This document shows positions 1-7,528 of a stretch of DNA of 17,465 nt, piece after piece. How positions within the stretch are numbered: position 1 is the stretch's first letter; each line of letters begins with the position of its first letter. The stretch covers positions 1 to 17,465 of the forward strand of contig DAOVKY010000003.1 in assembly GCA_030631525.1 (NCBI GenBank), read 5' to 3'. The position numbers were made by a program, and so were the translations under genes. Below the pieces are notes generated by a model. The model searched no databases and was not told the DNA's origin. It saw nothing but the letters and a program-made list of their open reading frames with translations. Origin of the DNA: a bacterium (GTDB lineage Bacteria > JAHJDO01).

Positions 1-260
1 CAGCATGGACAGATCTTTTTATATATCCTGGGTATAAATTTAAGGTGGTAGATGCCATTATTACAAACTTTCATCTTCCAAAGTCAACTCTATTGATCTT
101 AATACACGCCTTTGCGGGTAGAAAACTTATAATGAAGGCTTACAAAGAGGCAATTAAAAAGGAATATGGGTTCTACAGTTATGGAGATGTAATGTTTCTC
201 TTGACTTCTTTAAATGTAGTATGTAACACTTTAGCTACGGAAGGTAATGGGAAAATTTAG
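1..260 (+). CDS. queA: tRNA preQ1(34) S-adenosylmethionine ribosyltransferase-isomerase, C-terminal part
   Basis: This is the 3' end of a gene that starts before the window; the reading frame is open from base 3 and stops at TAG 258-260. The visible ~85 residues carry the QueA C-terminal hallmarks: a segment like TNFHLPKSTLL, then an AFAG motif, an AYKEAI helix and FYSYGDVMFL near the end. QueA transfers and rearranges the ribosyl moiety of S-adenosylmethionine onto 7-aminomethyl-7-deazaguanine in tRNA, giving epoxyqueuosine at the wobble position, in the cytoplasm. From memory the family usually ends just after the GDAM segment. Here about 18 extra residues follow (TSLNVVCNTLATEGNGKI), a modest C-terminal extension. 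It lies 80 bp before the SDR gene and is functionally unrelated to it. The identity is secure from these motifs alone. Confidence 0.93.
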   Translation, partial: AWTDLFIYPGYKFKVVDAIITNFHLPKSTLLILIHAFAGRKLIMKAYKEAIKKEYGFYSYGDVMFLLTSLNVVCNTLATEGNGKI

Positions 261-340
261 ATGAGAAAATCAGCAAATAAATTTGAAAGAAATAATCAAG
301 ACGATCTTGTTTGTGGCAATGAAAAGAGGAGGAAAAGAGA

Positions 341-1105
341 ATGCGTTTAAAAGATAAAGTCGCAGTTATTACCGGAGCAGGCAGCGGAATAGGGCGGACA
401 GCGGCTTTAATTTTCAGCAGGGAAGGCGCTCGGGTAGCAGTAGTAGATAATAATGCAAAAAAAGGTGAAGACACTGTGAGCAGGATTATCGAAAATGGCG
501 GAGAAGCAATTTTTGTTCAGACTGATGTTTCCCGGAGTGAAGAAGTTGAGAAACTTTTCAAGATTACGGTAGAGAAGTATAGTGCGGTACATATTCTTTA
601 TAATAATGCAGGTATATTCTTGCCTAATCAGGACAGGATGGTGACAGGAATTGCGGAAGAAACATGGGACCTGGTCCTTAATGTAAACCTGAAAGGGACT
701 TTTTTATGCTGTAAATATGGTATCCCTGAAATCATCAAAAGTGAAGGAGGCGTGGTTATCAATACATCTTCCAGCGCCGGAGTAATCGGAGTCCCTAACT
801 GTGATGCTTATACCGCAACAAAAGGAGCAATTATCTCTTTGACTCGATCAATGGCAGTCGAATACGGTCCTAAAAAGGTGCGTGTAAATTGTATTGTCCC
901 AACAGCGATTGATACACCAATGCTTAACCAGAGCAGTAAAGAAAATCTTGATTTTGACGAGAAAAAGTTTTTTTCTACCACTCCCAGTGGAAGATATGGG
1001 ACACCGGAGGAAGTGGCCAACATGGCTCTTTTCCTGGCTTCCGACGAAGCCTCTTATTGTACAGGTGGAATCTTTGTAGTTGATGGCGGTATTACTATAA
1101 CTTAA
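341..1105 (+). CDS. SDR-family NAD(P)-dependent oxidoreductase
   Basis: A 254-residue classical short-chain dehydrogenase, full length for the family. The Rossmann glycine motif TGAGSGIG is at residues 11-18. An acidic residue, D36, ends strand beta-2, which usually means NAD(H) preference. NNAG is at 88-91 and the active-site Asn at about 114. The catalytic triad is S144, Y157 and K161, within YTATK. The end, GGIFVVDGG, is typical of FabG or glucose-1-dehydrogenase-like members. The start is ATG 341, preceded by a strong GAGGAGG ribosome site. It is the first gene of a carbohydrate cluster, with the next gene only 15 bp downstream, so oxidation or reduction of a sugar hydroxyl or keto group is more likely than fatty-acid synthesis. 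The substrate cannot be read from the sequence. Confidence 0.88.
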   Translation: MRLKDKVAVITGAGSGIGRTAALIFSREGARVAVVDNNAKKGEDTVSRIIENGGEAIFVQTDVSRSEEVEKLFKITVEKYSAVHILYNNAGIFLPNQDRMVTGIAEETWDLVLNVNLKGTFLCCKYGIPEIIKSEGGVVINTSSSAGVIGVPNCDAYTATKGAIISLTRSMAVEYGPKKVRVNCIVPTAIDTPMLNQSSKENLDFDEKKFFSTTPSGRYGTPEEVANMALFLASDEASYCTGGIFVVDGGITIT

Positions 1106-1120
1106 TAAAGGGATAAGTAA

Positions 1121-3225
1121 ATGAAGAAAAGAGATAGCCTTTCTATCAGAGACAACAAGCAGGAATGGGTCTTAGAGAATAGAAATTCAAAAATAGTCAT
1201 TTTGAAAGATAATGGCAGTGTGAAAAATTTTATTCTAAAAGACAAATCAGTAGACCTTTTTTCAGGCAGGGAAGCAGAGATAGAGATTTACGACTCGTTT
1301 GGTAAAAAGTTTTATTCTGACACTGGTACTCAGGTTAAAAGTGAAATTAGAAAAGAAAATAAGGAGATTCATTTAATAATAAGAAAAAAAATACCCGGAG
1401 CCGATTTTTTAGTGGTTCAGGACTTCCGAATAAATGCTGATCATTTTGCATGGAGTGTTGAGCTTGAATCTAATAAAAAAGATAATCGTTCAGTAGAGAT
1501 TCGCTTTAAACTTCCTTACCCGGAAGATTTGCCGCTTTCCAAAAAAGATTTAGAAAAGATTTACAAAGGAGAAGCCTCATTCGGCTGGAGATTATGGGCG
1601 CCTCACGAGCGGGCGCCTTTCAAGATGTCCGGCCGGTCAGACGAGATAGAGAGGATCTATTACCGATTTCCATATGCTACATACGCTAATGATGGAATTC
1701 CTATTCCTATCATTTCTCTATTTATTCCTGACTGCGATGTAGGTTTCTCTATTGCTGAACCTCTGGGTACACCCAAAGGCGATCTGACTTTCCTCATAGA
1801 TAATTGTAAAGGGCTGACTATCAGCCATGCTAATCTGAACCTTAAAGCCAATCCTTCCGCTACCATTATGATTAAATCCCATGAAGGAGACTGGCGGCCT
1901 GGCCTGGGCTGGTTCTATAAACTCTTTCCGGAATATTTCGACCCTCCCCATAAAGAGATATATGATGCAGAGGGAGTCCAGCTCTATGCTTGCGCAGGTG
2001 AAAGAGAGGAGAATATCAAAATCTGGGCTGAGAAACTGGGAGTGAGATGGTGTGAGCTTCTTTGCCTTCCTCACTTCGGTAAATTTGTCCCTGATAAAGA
2101 GCCATGGAATTATATTCTGCTGGCCGGGGAAGAGAAACCTGACAATCGTCTGGATAACCTGACATTTAAATGGATAAACAGCTATATTGACATGTTAAAC
2201 AAATATGGCATCAGGACTTTTCTCTATTTCCAGATGGGAGATTGTATGAGGAAATTTGCTAAAAAGAATTTTGCTGACGCAATTATTCGCAATGAGGATG
2301 GTAGCCTGCGCTATGGATTTTCCTTGTTTTCAAATGAGGAGATGAATTGTTACCACATGAATCCTCATCCGGACATGAGCTGGCATCAGTATCTTGTAGA
2401 CCAGGTAAAACAAATAATAAAGCGATTTCCCAAAATTGCTGGTATTTTTGTTGACCAGTTAAGTTATCGCTTTATTGATTATGGACACGATGACGGGCAT
2501 ACCGCTATTGGCGATAGGGCTGTTTGTGACACAGATTTTTCCAATCACAAAACCCTGGAAAAAATCTGCGAAGTTTTGACTGAACATAAGAAATGCGCTT
2601 TTTCTAACGGGCCCTATAATGTAGAGATTCAAAGGTATGTGGATGGAATAATGTCAGAACATCGGCTGAATTTTCTGGGGAAATTAGCCTATGTTGCTAT
2701 AGCTAAGCCAATTCTTTATCTGAGGACAGGAGAAGAGGCGCTCAAGGCATGTCTTAAATATGGAGCATTTCCCCATGCTGCCCCTGGAGAAAGAAGTTAT
2801 AATATTCCTGGCCCGAATTATCCTTATCCTCAAGAGAAAAACATCTTTAATGCCAGAGAACTTAAAATCTACTGGAGATATTTGCCTTTGTTGGCGTATC
2901 TGCGAGGAAAAAAATGGGTTTTAACGCCTAATCCTATATCTTTACCCGAAGGAATAGAAGGTAATATATTTGAGACCAGAGAGTCTGATTATATCGTAAC
3001 GCTTCTTCCCGGAAGGAGATCGGTGCTGGAGAAAGGTAAATCTCATAAAAATATATCTCTGAAAGTAAGAGTAGATGATGCCTCTAAAATAAAGAAGGTG
3101 TATCTCTTATCCGTAGAATATCAAGGACAGCGAAAGTTAAATAATTGGAAGCGGAAAGGGAAGGAAATTAAGATAAATCTATCCTTGCCAAATGTCGCTT
3201 CCATGCTTCTTTTAAGCAAAAAATA
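1121..3225 (+). CDS. Putative glycoside hydrolase (beta-sandwich plus TIM-barrel-like)
   Basis: A 701-residue soluble protein with no obvious signal peptide. Residues about 1-270 are beta-rich and resemble the N-terminal beta-sandwich of large retaining glycosidases. They end in an aromatic segment (DWRPGLGWFYKLFPEYF, 257-273). Residues about 285-600 look like a (beta/alpha)8 barrel, including KYGIRTFLYFQMG (361-373) and a hydrophobic strand ending in GIFVDQLSYR (441-450). D445 is a candidate nucleophile and E513, in GIMSEHR, a candidate acid/base. A small beta-domain closes the protein. The fold order resembles GH36/GH31-like enzymes, but I cannot assign a family, and both catalytic residues are inferred. 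The neighbours (mutarotase, sugar isomerase, dehydrogenases) support a role in sugar release. Lack of a signal peptide suggests that the substrate is taken up first. The stop codon overlaps a mini-ORF (TAATG). Confidence 0.6.
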
Positions 3226-3264
3226 ATGGAAATAAACGGTGTAAAATACGATAAGGAACAATAA
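3226..3264 (+). CDS. 12-codon mini-ORF bridging two genes (possible coupling minicistron)
   Basis: The stop of the glycosidase-like gene (TAA 3224-3226) overlaps an ATG at 3226, forming TAATG. This ATG opens a 12-residue frame (MEINGVKYDKEQ) ending at TAA 3262-3264. That stop in turn overlaps the ATG of the UroD-like gene at 3264, again as TAATG. The mini-ORF therefore fills the intergenic gap exactly, with stop-start overlap at both ends. This arrangement could carry ribosomes from one gene to the next by reinitiation. It may equally be chance, and nothing shows that the peptide itself has a role. The AAGGA site at 3253-3257, inside the mini-ORF, serves the downstream start. Confidence 0.3.
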   Translation: MEINGVKYDKEQ

Positions 3265-4301
3265 TGGCATATTCAGGAGTTTTGGAAGATATACAAACAT
3301 GTATTAATTTGGGTATTCCCAAAAGAGTCCCTGTTTTCGCTCTGGCAGAACTTTTTAATGTGCGAATGGCTGGAATAACATATGAGGAGTATACCTGCAA
3401 TGTTGATAAGCTGGTTAAGTGCGAAGTAGAGTCTGTAAAACGATTTAATTATGACTGGGTCTATCTTAATCCGGATGATAATATGGAATTTGAGCCCCTT
3501 GGAGTAAAGACAAAGGGAGAGAAAAATGTTCCCTTAGGTGCATATGAGTTTTTACCTGCTTCATGGGATATGCTTAAAACTTTAAAACTCCCTGATTTCC
3601 AGCGCGATGGAAGAATGCCGGCTTTTCTTGAAGCAATAAGCAGGATTAAAGAAGAGCTAAAAGATACCATTTGTCTTTGTAGCAGGGTAGCTGCTCCATT
3701 TAGCTCAGTAGCATTATTATATGGAGCAGAGAATACGTTGATGCTTCTCTTTGAGGATCCGGAATTGTTTAAAAAAACAGCTGATTTCTTTGTTGAACTT
3801 ATGAGTGAATGGGGAAAAGCCCAAATTCAGGCCGGAGCAGATGCTATCTGGGTGGGAGATTGCGTTGCTTCCTCTGGTTTTATCTCTCCAAAACACTATT
3901 CTGAATTTGCTGCTGAAGGAGCACTAAAATTAAATACAGCGTTGAAAAAAGAGGGAGCTGTCATTTTCTATCATGCTGGGGAGTCGTCTCTTCAGCATCT
4001 TGAATTAATGGCTGATACGCATCCTGATGCTCTTAGTATAGGTGGAGGGATAGATATTAAGGAAGCTAAGGAGACCGTAGGCAAAAGAGTATGTCTGCTT
4101 GGCAATATTCACGGCATAAAAACATTACAACGGGGCAGGCCTGAATATGTAGAAAAAGAGACCATAAGAATTATGGAAAGCGGCAAGAAAAATGGCGGTT
4201 ATATATTTAATTCTGAAGAAGGTATTGCTTATCAAACGCCCGAGCAAAATATAAAAATAATGATGCAAACTGCTAAGAAACACTGCAGTTACAAAAGGTG
4301 A
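3264..4301 (+). CDS. Uroporphyrinogen decarboxylase-like (URO-D / methyltransferase superfamily) protein
   Basis: A 345-residue protein with the length and layout of the URO-D superfamily. It has an N-terminal PKRVPVFALAE segment (19-30), a central AGADAIWVGDCVASSGFISPKHYSEFA segment (190-216), then GAVIFYHAGESS (231-242) and a C-terminal GNIHG...GGYIFNSEEGI region (280-321). Members are haem-pathway decarboxylases or zinc/corrinoid methyltransferases of the MtaA type. True HemE is unlikely: the gene sits among sugar genes and the sequence is far from the HemE type. The zinc-binding Cys residues known from MtaA-like enzymes (His-x-Cys and a later Cys) are not seen. The equivalent stretches read H237-A-G-E and N-S-E-E-G. 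Start ATG 3264 has AAGGA upstream. The function in sugar metabolism is unknown; the superfamily call is firm. Confidence 0.78.
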   Translation: MAYSGVLEDIQTCINLGIPKRVPVFALAELFNVRMAGITYEEYTCNVDKLVKCEVESVKRFNYDWVYLNPDDNMEFEPLGVKTKGEKNVPLGAYEFLPASWDMLKTLKLPDFQRDGRMPAFLEAISRIKEELKDTICLCSRVAAPFSSVALLYGAENTLMLLFEDPELFKKTADFFVELMSEWGKAQIQAGADAIWVGDCVASSGFISPKHYSEFAAEGALKLNTALKKEGAVIFYHAGESSLQHLELMADTHPDALSIGGGIDIKEAKETVGKRVCLLGNIHGIKTLQRGRPEYVEKETIRIMESGKKNGGYIFNSEEGIAYQTPEQNIKIMMQTAKKHCSYKR

Positions 4302-4306
4302 TTTTA

Positions 4307-5452
4307 ATGAAAAAACTTAATTTTGTAGTAGTAGGAGCTACGGGAGTTATAGGACGGAACCATATAGCTGGCGTGATAGAAAACAAGGGATTAGCAAAAC
4401 TCGCTGGCATATGCGACGTCAATAAAGAAAAGTGCTCTCTGGAGGCTAAAAAACTGAAGGTAAAGAGCTATTTTAGCATGGAAGACGTTCTTAGAGAAAA
4501 AGAGGTTGGTGTTGTTACCCTTGCTACGCCTCATCCTATGCACGCTGAACAGGCTGTTGCTGCTTTTAAAGCAGGTAAACATGTGTTGTGCGAGAAACCA
4601 ATGGCTGTTACTGTGGAACAAGCGGATAGAATGATAGCGGCATCTAAGAAAGCAAAAAGAAAACTTGGTATTTGTTTCCAGTTACGGCTCTGTCCTTATG
4701 TAAAAAAAGCCAAAGAGCTTATTGACAAAGGGAAGATAGGCAGGATATACCGCATTTATGCGGAGATAGGCGACATAAAGACAGCAGTTTATTATAACAG
4801 CGCTCTATGGCGTGGAACCTGGCAGGGAGAGGGAGGAGGTTTCCTGATAAATAATGCGCCGCATTTGCTTGATACCCTGTTCTATTTAGTAGGTATGCCT
4901 AAAAAGGTATGGGGAATATCGCGCACTCAACTTCAGGATACCGAAGTTGATGACGCTGTCTCGGCTATCTTTGAGTATCCTGATGGCGGTCAGGGCGCTA
5001 TTATGGCTAACTGTAATCAATTGCCTGCCGGGAGGAGATGGGAAATATACGGTGATAAAGGCAGCATTTTTCTTAAATCTGACAGCATCCGGTTTTTTAA
5101 GCATAATAAGATGATCCATGAAGTTGTAAAACTGAAGGTTGCCAAACACGCAGGTTCCGGGGTCGTTTCTTCTGAAAGAAAGGTTAATGTTTTGCCGGGC
5201 AAGTCTGACCATGCTCTGGTTGTCAAAAATTTCTGTAAGGCAGTAGCGGGAAAAGAGAAAATGCTTTGTTCGGGAGAAGAAGGAATTATGTCCTTAGAGA
5301 TAATAAATGCCATTACTTATTCAAGTTATGCGGGAGAGGAGGTAACTTTACCTTTAGATCGCAAAAAATACAGGGATTTATTTAATAAACTAAAAGAAAT
5401 GGGGCCAAAGGCAAAACATATTCCTTTGCAGCCTTCGCCAATTGAGAAATAA
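4307..5452 (+). CDS. Gfo/Idh/MocA-family oxidoreductase
   Basis: A 381-residue NAD(P)-dependent sugar or cyclitol dehydrogenase. The N-terminal Rossmann domain has VVGATGVIGRNH (8-19) in place of the usual GxGxxG. The family's cofactor and catalytic signature CEKPMAV is at 95-101, with K97. The second, substrate-binding alpha/beta domain follows from about residue 125, with GGGFLINNAPHLLDTLFYL around 180-200, where the His probably acts in catalysis. A GTG at 4298 in the same frame overlaps the upstream stop. I prefer ATG 4307 because AAAAGG lies 8 bp before it and the encoded start (MKKLNFVVVGA) fits the family. Gfo/Idh proteins oxidise hydroxyls of sugars, often at C3 of glycosides, or reduce keto-sugars. 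The next gene, a TIM-barrel isomerase, is a common partner. Confidence 0.88.
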   Translation: MKKLNFVVVGATGVIGRNHIAGVIENKGLAKLAGICDVNKEKCSLEAKKLKVKSYFSMEDVLREKEVGVVTLATPHPMHAEQAVAAFKAGKHVLCEKPMAVTVEQADRMIAASKKAKRKLGICFQLRLCPYVKKAKELIDKGKIGRIYRIYAEIGDIKTAVYYNSALWRGTWQGEGGGFLINNAPHLLDTLFYLVGMPKKVWGISRTQLQDTEVDDAVSAIFEYPDGGQGAIMANCNQLPAGRRWEIYGDKGSIFLKSDSIRFFKHNKMIHEVVKLKVAKHAGSGVVSSERKVNVLPGKSDHALVVKNFCKAVAGKEKMLCSGEEGIMSLEIINAITYSSYAGEEVTLPLDRKKYRDLFNKLKEMGPKAKHIPLQPSPIEK

Positions 5453-5470
5453 AATAGGAGGATTTGTTAA

Positions 5471-6319
5471 ATGAACAAAGTTTATATGCACATTAATTAC
5501 TGGGAGAAAAAAGGTGAGTTGGAGAGAACATTCAAACTTGCCTCAATGAACGGGTATAATGGAATAGAACTTCGCATGTCAGGTAAGTCTGTTGGGTTAG
5601 AAGAAAGTGTCTACAGGAAAGAACTTTGCCGGTTGAAGGACAAGTATCCTCAAATGGAATTAGTTTTTGGCTGTATGGCGAACTTTATGGTTGAAGACAA
5701 AACAGCGAGAAAAAAAGATGAAAAAGATGTAATAGATTTTATCCTCTGGGCGAATAAGAAACTAAACACAAATGTTTTTAATTTTTTCACAGGGGTGCTA
5801 ACTTCTACTGACTATGTAAAATTTGACCTGAACGGTTCGGCAATGGCAACAGAGAAGCAGTATGCTCAGGCAGCAGCACATCTTACCAGCATAGGAGATG
5901 CAATAAAAGATAAGGGGATAAAGATTGCCTTAGAAAGTCATAATTGTTACATTCACGATGTGCCGGATGCTATCTGCAAGCTTCTGGATATGGTCGAGGC
6001 AGATAATGTTGGCGTAAATCTGGATTACGGGAATATTTTTCTGAATAAACATGGCGGCTCTCTTGAAAATGCTGTAGAAAAGCTGAAGAGCAGGATTTTT
6101 TATGTGCATTTAAAGAACATAATCAAGATTGCAGACAGCTTCTACGGCACTACCTTAGCTGATGGCATGATTGACAATTTCCAATTCATATCTCTCCTCA
6201 AAGAAATTGGATATGAATATCCTGTTTGTCTTGAGTTTCCTGCTCAAGGAGATCATTTTTCATCTGCGCAGAGAGATATTGCTTATTTCAAGAATGTATT
6301 AAAAAGCACGTGGATATAA
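5471..6319 (+). CDS. Sugar phosphate isomerase/epimerase-like TIM-barrel protein
   Basis: A 282-residue protein of the xylose-isomerase-like TIM-barrel superfamily (IolE/IolI, AP-endonuclease-2 fold). The expected metal ligands are in order: E155 (IALESHN), D185 (NLDYGN), H213 (YVHLKN) and E255 (CLEFPAQG). The N-terminus (GYNGIELRM, 28-36) matches the first conserved strand. An AGGAGG ribosome site lies just before ATG 5471. Members isomerise or epimerise sugars and cyclitols, or, with a Gfo/Idh partner, act as lyases on keto-glycosides. The tight 18-bp gap after the Gfo/Idh gene suggests that they work on the same substrate. I cannot tell isomerase, epimerase and lyase apart from sequence alone. 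Confidence 0.85.
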   Translation: MNKVYMHINYWEKKGELERTFKLASMNGYNGIELRMSGKSVGLEESVYRKELCRLKDKYPQMELVFGCMANFMVEDKTARKKDEKDVIDFILWANKKLNTNVFNFFTGVLTSTDYVKFDLNGSAMATEKQYAQAAAHLTSIGDAIKDKGIKIALESHNCYIHDVPDAICKLLDMVEADNVGVNLDYGNIFLNKHGGSLENAVEKLKSRIFYVHLKNIIKIADSFYGTTLADGMIDNFQFISLLKEIGYEYPVCLEFPAQGDHFSSAQRDIAYFKNVLKSTWI

Positions 6320-6387
6320 GTAAGACTTTGTTGGTCTGTTAGATATTGCAGGAGAGTTAAAATATAAATTGGAAGTGTTAAACAGCA

Positions 6388-7305
6388 TTGGATATTTACA
6401 GACTGAAACCTGATAGTTCCGTTGCAATCGCGCCTGAATATGGATGTAATCTGTTTTCATGGAATGTTAATGGAAAAGAGCTTCTCTATTGTCCGAAGGG
6501 ATTTTCTGAAAACTCCTGCGAGTTTTTTTCAGGAGGGAATCCTGTTCTTTTCCCATCTGTCGGCAGAACATGGGCCCGAAGTTCAGGCAAGCCGATAGCA
6601 GATATTTACAGAATTCACGGTAAAAAAGGTGTCTATAAAATGCCCTGCCACGGCATTTTGCCTTTTGGCGAATGGGTTAAAGAAAGCGAAGAAATCGCTG
6701 AGGAACATGTTCAGGTTGAATATTCCTTTTCCTATAATGAAAATATATTCTCTGAATATTATCCCTTTCGGGTTTCTTTTAATTTATCTTTCACACTAAC
6801 CCATACCACAATTAGAATTAAGGGATCTTTTACGAACAGAGGAGAAATCCCTGCGCCTTTCGCATTCGGGCTTCATCCATATTTCCGCATAGCAGACAGG
6901 GACTGTGTCCAGCTTCATATTCCTGCAACGAAACGAGTGGAACTAGATCCATCGTTATTGATACCAACAGGCAAAGAATCCCCGGCATTATCTTCACTGT
7001 CGCTGAAAAAAGGGCAGGTATATGACATTGCATTCAGCGGACTAAATGAAAATCGAGCTTCAATAATCGACAGGAAAATGGAACAAGCAATACATATTGA
7101 TTTTGATAAGAATATTGAAATGTTTGTTATTTACTCTGGTGCGGATTCTGATTTTATCTGTCTTGAACCATGGACCAGAGGCTTGGGAGCTTATGAATTT
7201 CTTGCTTCGGACAATTGGCAGAATGGTCGCCGAATAAATGTTCTGCAGCCGGGAGAGAATAAAACAGTAATGATTGACTATTCGGTAGGAAAAAAGGCGA
7301 ATTGA
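6388..7305 (+). CDS. Aldose 1-epimerase-like protein (galactose mutarotase-like)
   Basis: A 305-residue beta-rich protein of the aldose 1-epimerase superfamily, which interconverts the alpha and beta anomers of free or phosphorylated sugars. Visible landmarks are an N-terminal VAIAPEYGCNLFSWNVNGKELLY type segment, PCHGILPFGEW around H88, GLHPYF around H163 and CLEPWT around E260. The two His residues and the Glu match the catalytic residues known for the family. The start is TTG 6388: an in-frame stop at 6379-6381 excludes any earlier start, and GGAAG lies 12 bp upstream. It closes the carbohydrate cluster, 68 bp after the isomerase. The substrate is unknown, and a protein of this fold could also be a hexose-6-phosphate epimerase. 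Confidence 0.82.
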   Translation: MDIYRLKPDSSVAIAPEYGCNLFSWNVNGKELLYCPKGFSENSCEFFSGGNPVLFPSVGRTWARSSGKPIADIYRIHGKKGVYKMPCHGILPFGEWVKESEEIAEEHVQVEYSFSYNENIFSEYYPFRVSFNLSFTLTHTTIRIKGSFTNRGEIPAPFAFGLHPYFRIADRDCVQLHIPATKRVELDPSLLIPTGKESPALSSLSLKKGQVYDIAFSGLNENRASIIDRKMEQAIHIDFDKNIEMFVIYSGADSDFICLEPWTRGLGAYEFLASDNWQNGRRINVLQPGENKTVMIDYSVGKKAN

Positions 7306-7324
7306 AAATGATAAAGCATAACCG

Positions 7325-7349
7325 CTTGTTACAGTAATTAAGTTTTTTT
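7325..7349 (+). terminator. Possible weak intrinsic terminator of the sugar operon
   Basis: A short, imperfect stem (CTT...AAG enclosing TTA...TAA) is followed directly by seven T residues (7343-7349), 20 bp after the mutarotase stop. The stem is AT-rich and bulged, so termination would be inefficient at best. Confidence 0.3.
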
Positions 7350-7421
7350 AAATTGCTATTTTCAATAAAGTTATGTTAAATAGCTAATAGCTGACAGTTA
7401 TAAGCCATCAGTATTTATCCT

Positions 7422-7512
7422 GGAGAGGTGGCTGAGTCCGGTTGAAAGCGGCAGACTCGAAATCTGTTGTCCTGATTTTTCGGGACCGGGGGTTCAAATC
7501 CCTCCCTCTCCG
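7422..7512 (+). tRNA. tRNA-Ser (anticodon CGA)
   Basis: The whole cloverleaf can be drawn. The acceptor arm GGAGAGG (7422-7428) pairs with CCTCTCC (7505-7511), followed by discriminator G. The anticodon stem 7451-7455/7463-7467 closes the loop CTCGAAA, with anticodon CGA at 7458-7460, which reads UCG. A long variable arm (TCCTG ... CGGGA) is the class II mark of tRNA-Ser. The T-loop TTCAAAT (7493-7499) has a 5-bp stem. The 3' CCA is not encoded, so it must be added by nucleotidyltransferase. The gene ends 16 bp from the 3' end of the convergent TPR gene. No integrase or attachment-site duplication is visible. Confidence 0.95.
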
Positions 7513-7528
7513 CCTTGCACCAGATATA

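Noticed and set aside
291..312. Short inverted repeat CAAGA-CGA-TCTTG followed by TTT after queA
   Set aside because: The stem is only 5 bp and the T-run is 3, too weak to call a terminator; no promoter could be recognised in this gap either.
1718..2074. 118-codon minus-strand open frame inside the glycosidase-like gene
   Set aside because: It is antisense to a continuous 701-codon frame and shows no recognisable motif.
3264..4301. hemE (haem biosynthesis uroporphyrinogen decarboxylase)
   Set aside because: Sequence motifs and the sugar-gene context point to a distant URO-D-like family member rather than the haem enzyme.
7422..7512. tRNA-Ser gene as an integration site for a mobile element
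   Set aside because: No integrase gene and no repeated tRNA 3' end are seen in the window, and the flanking genes look ordinary.
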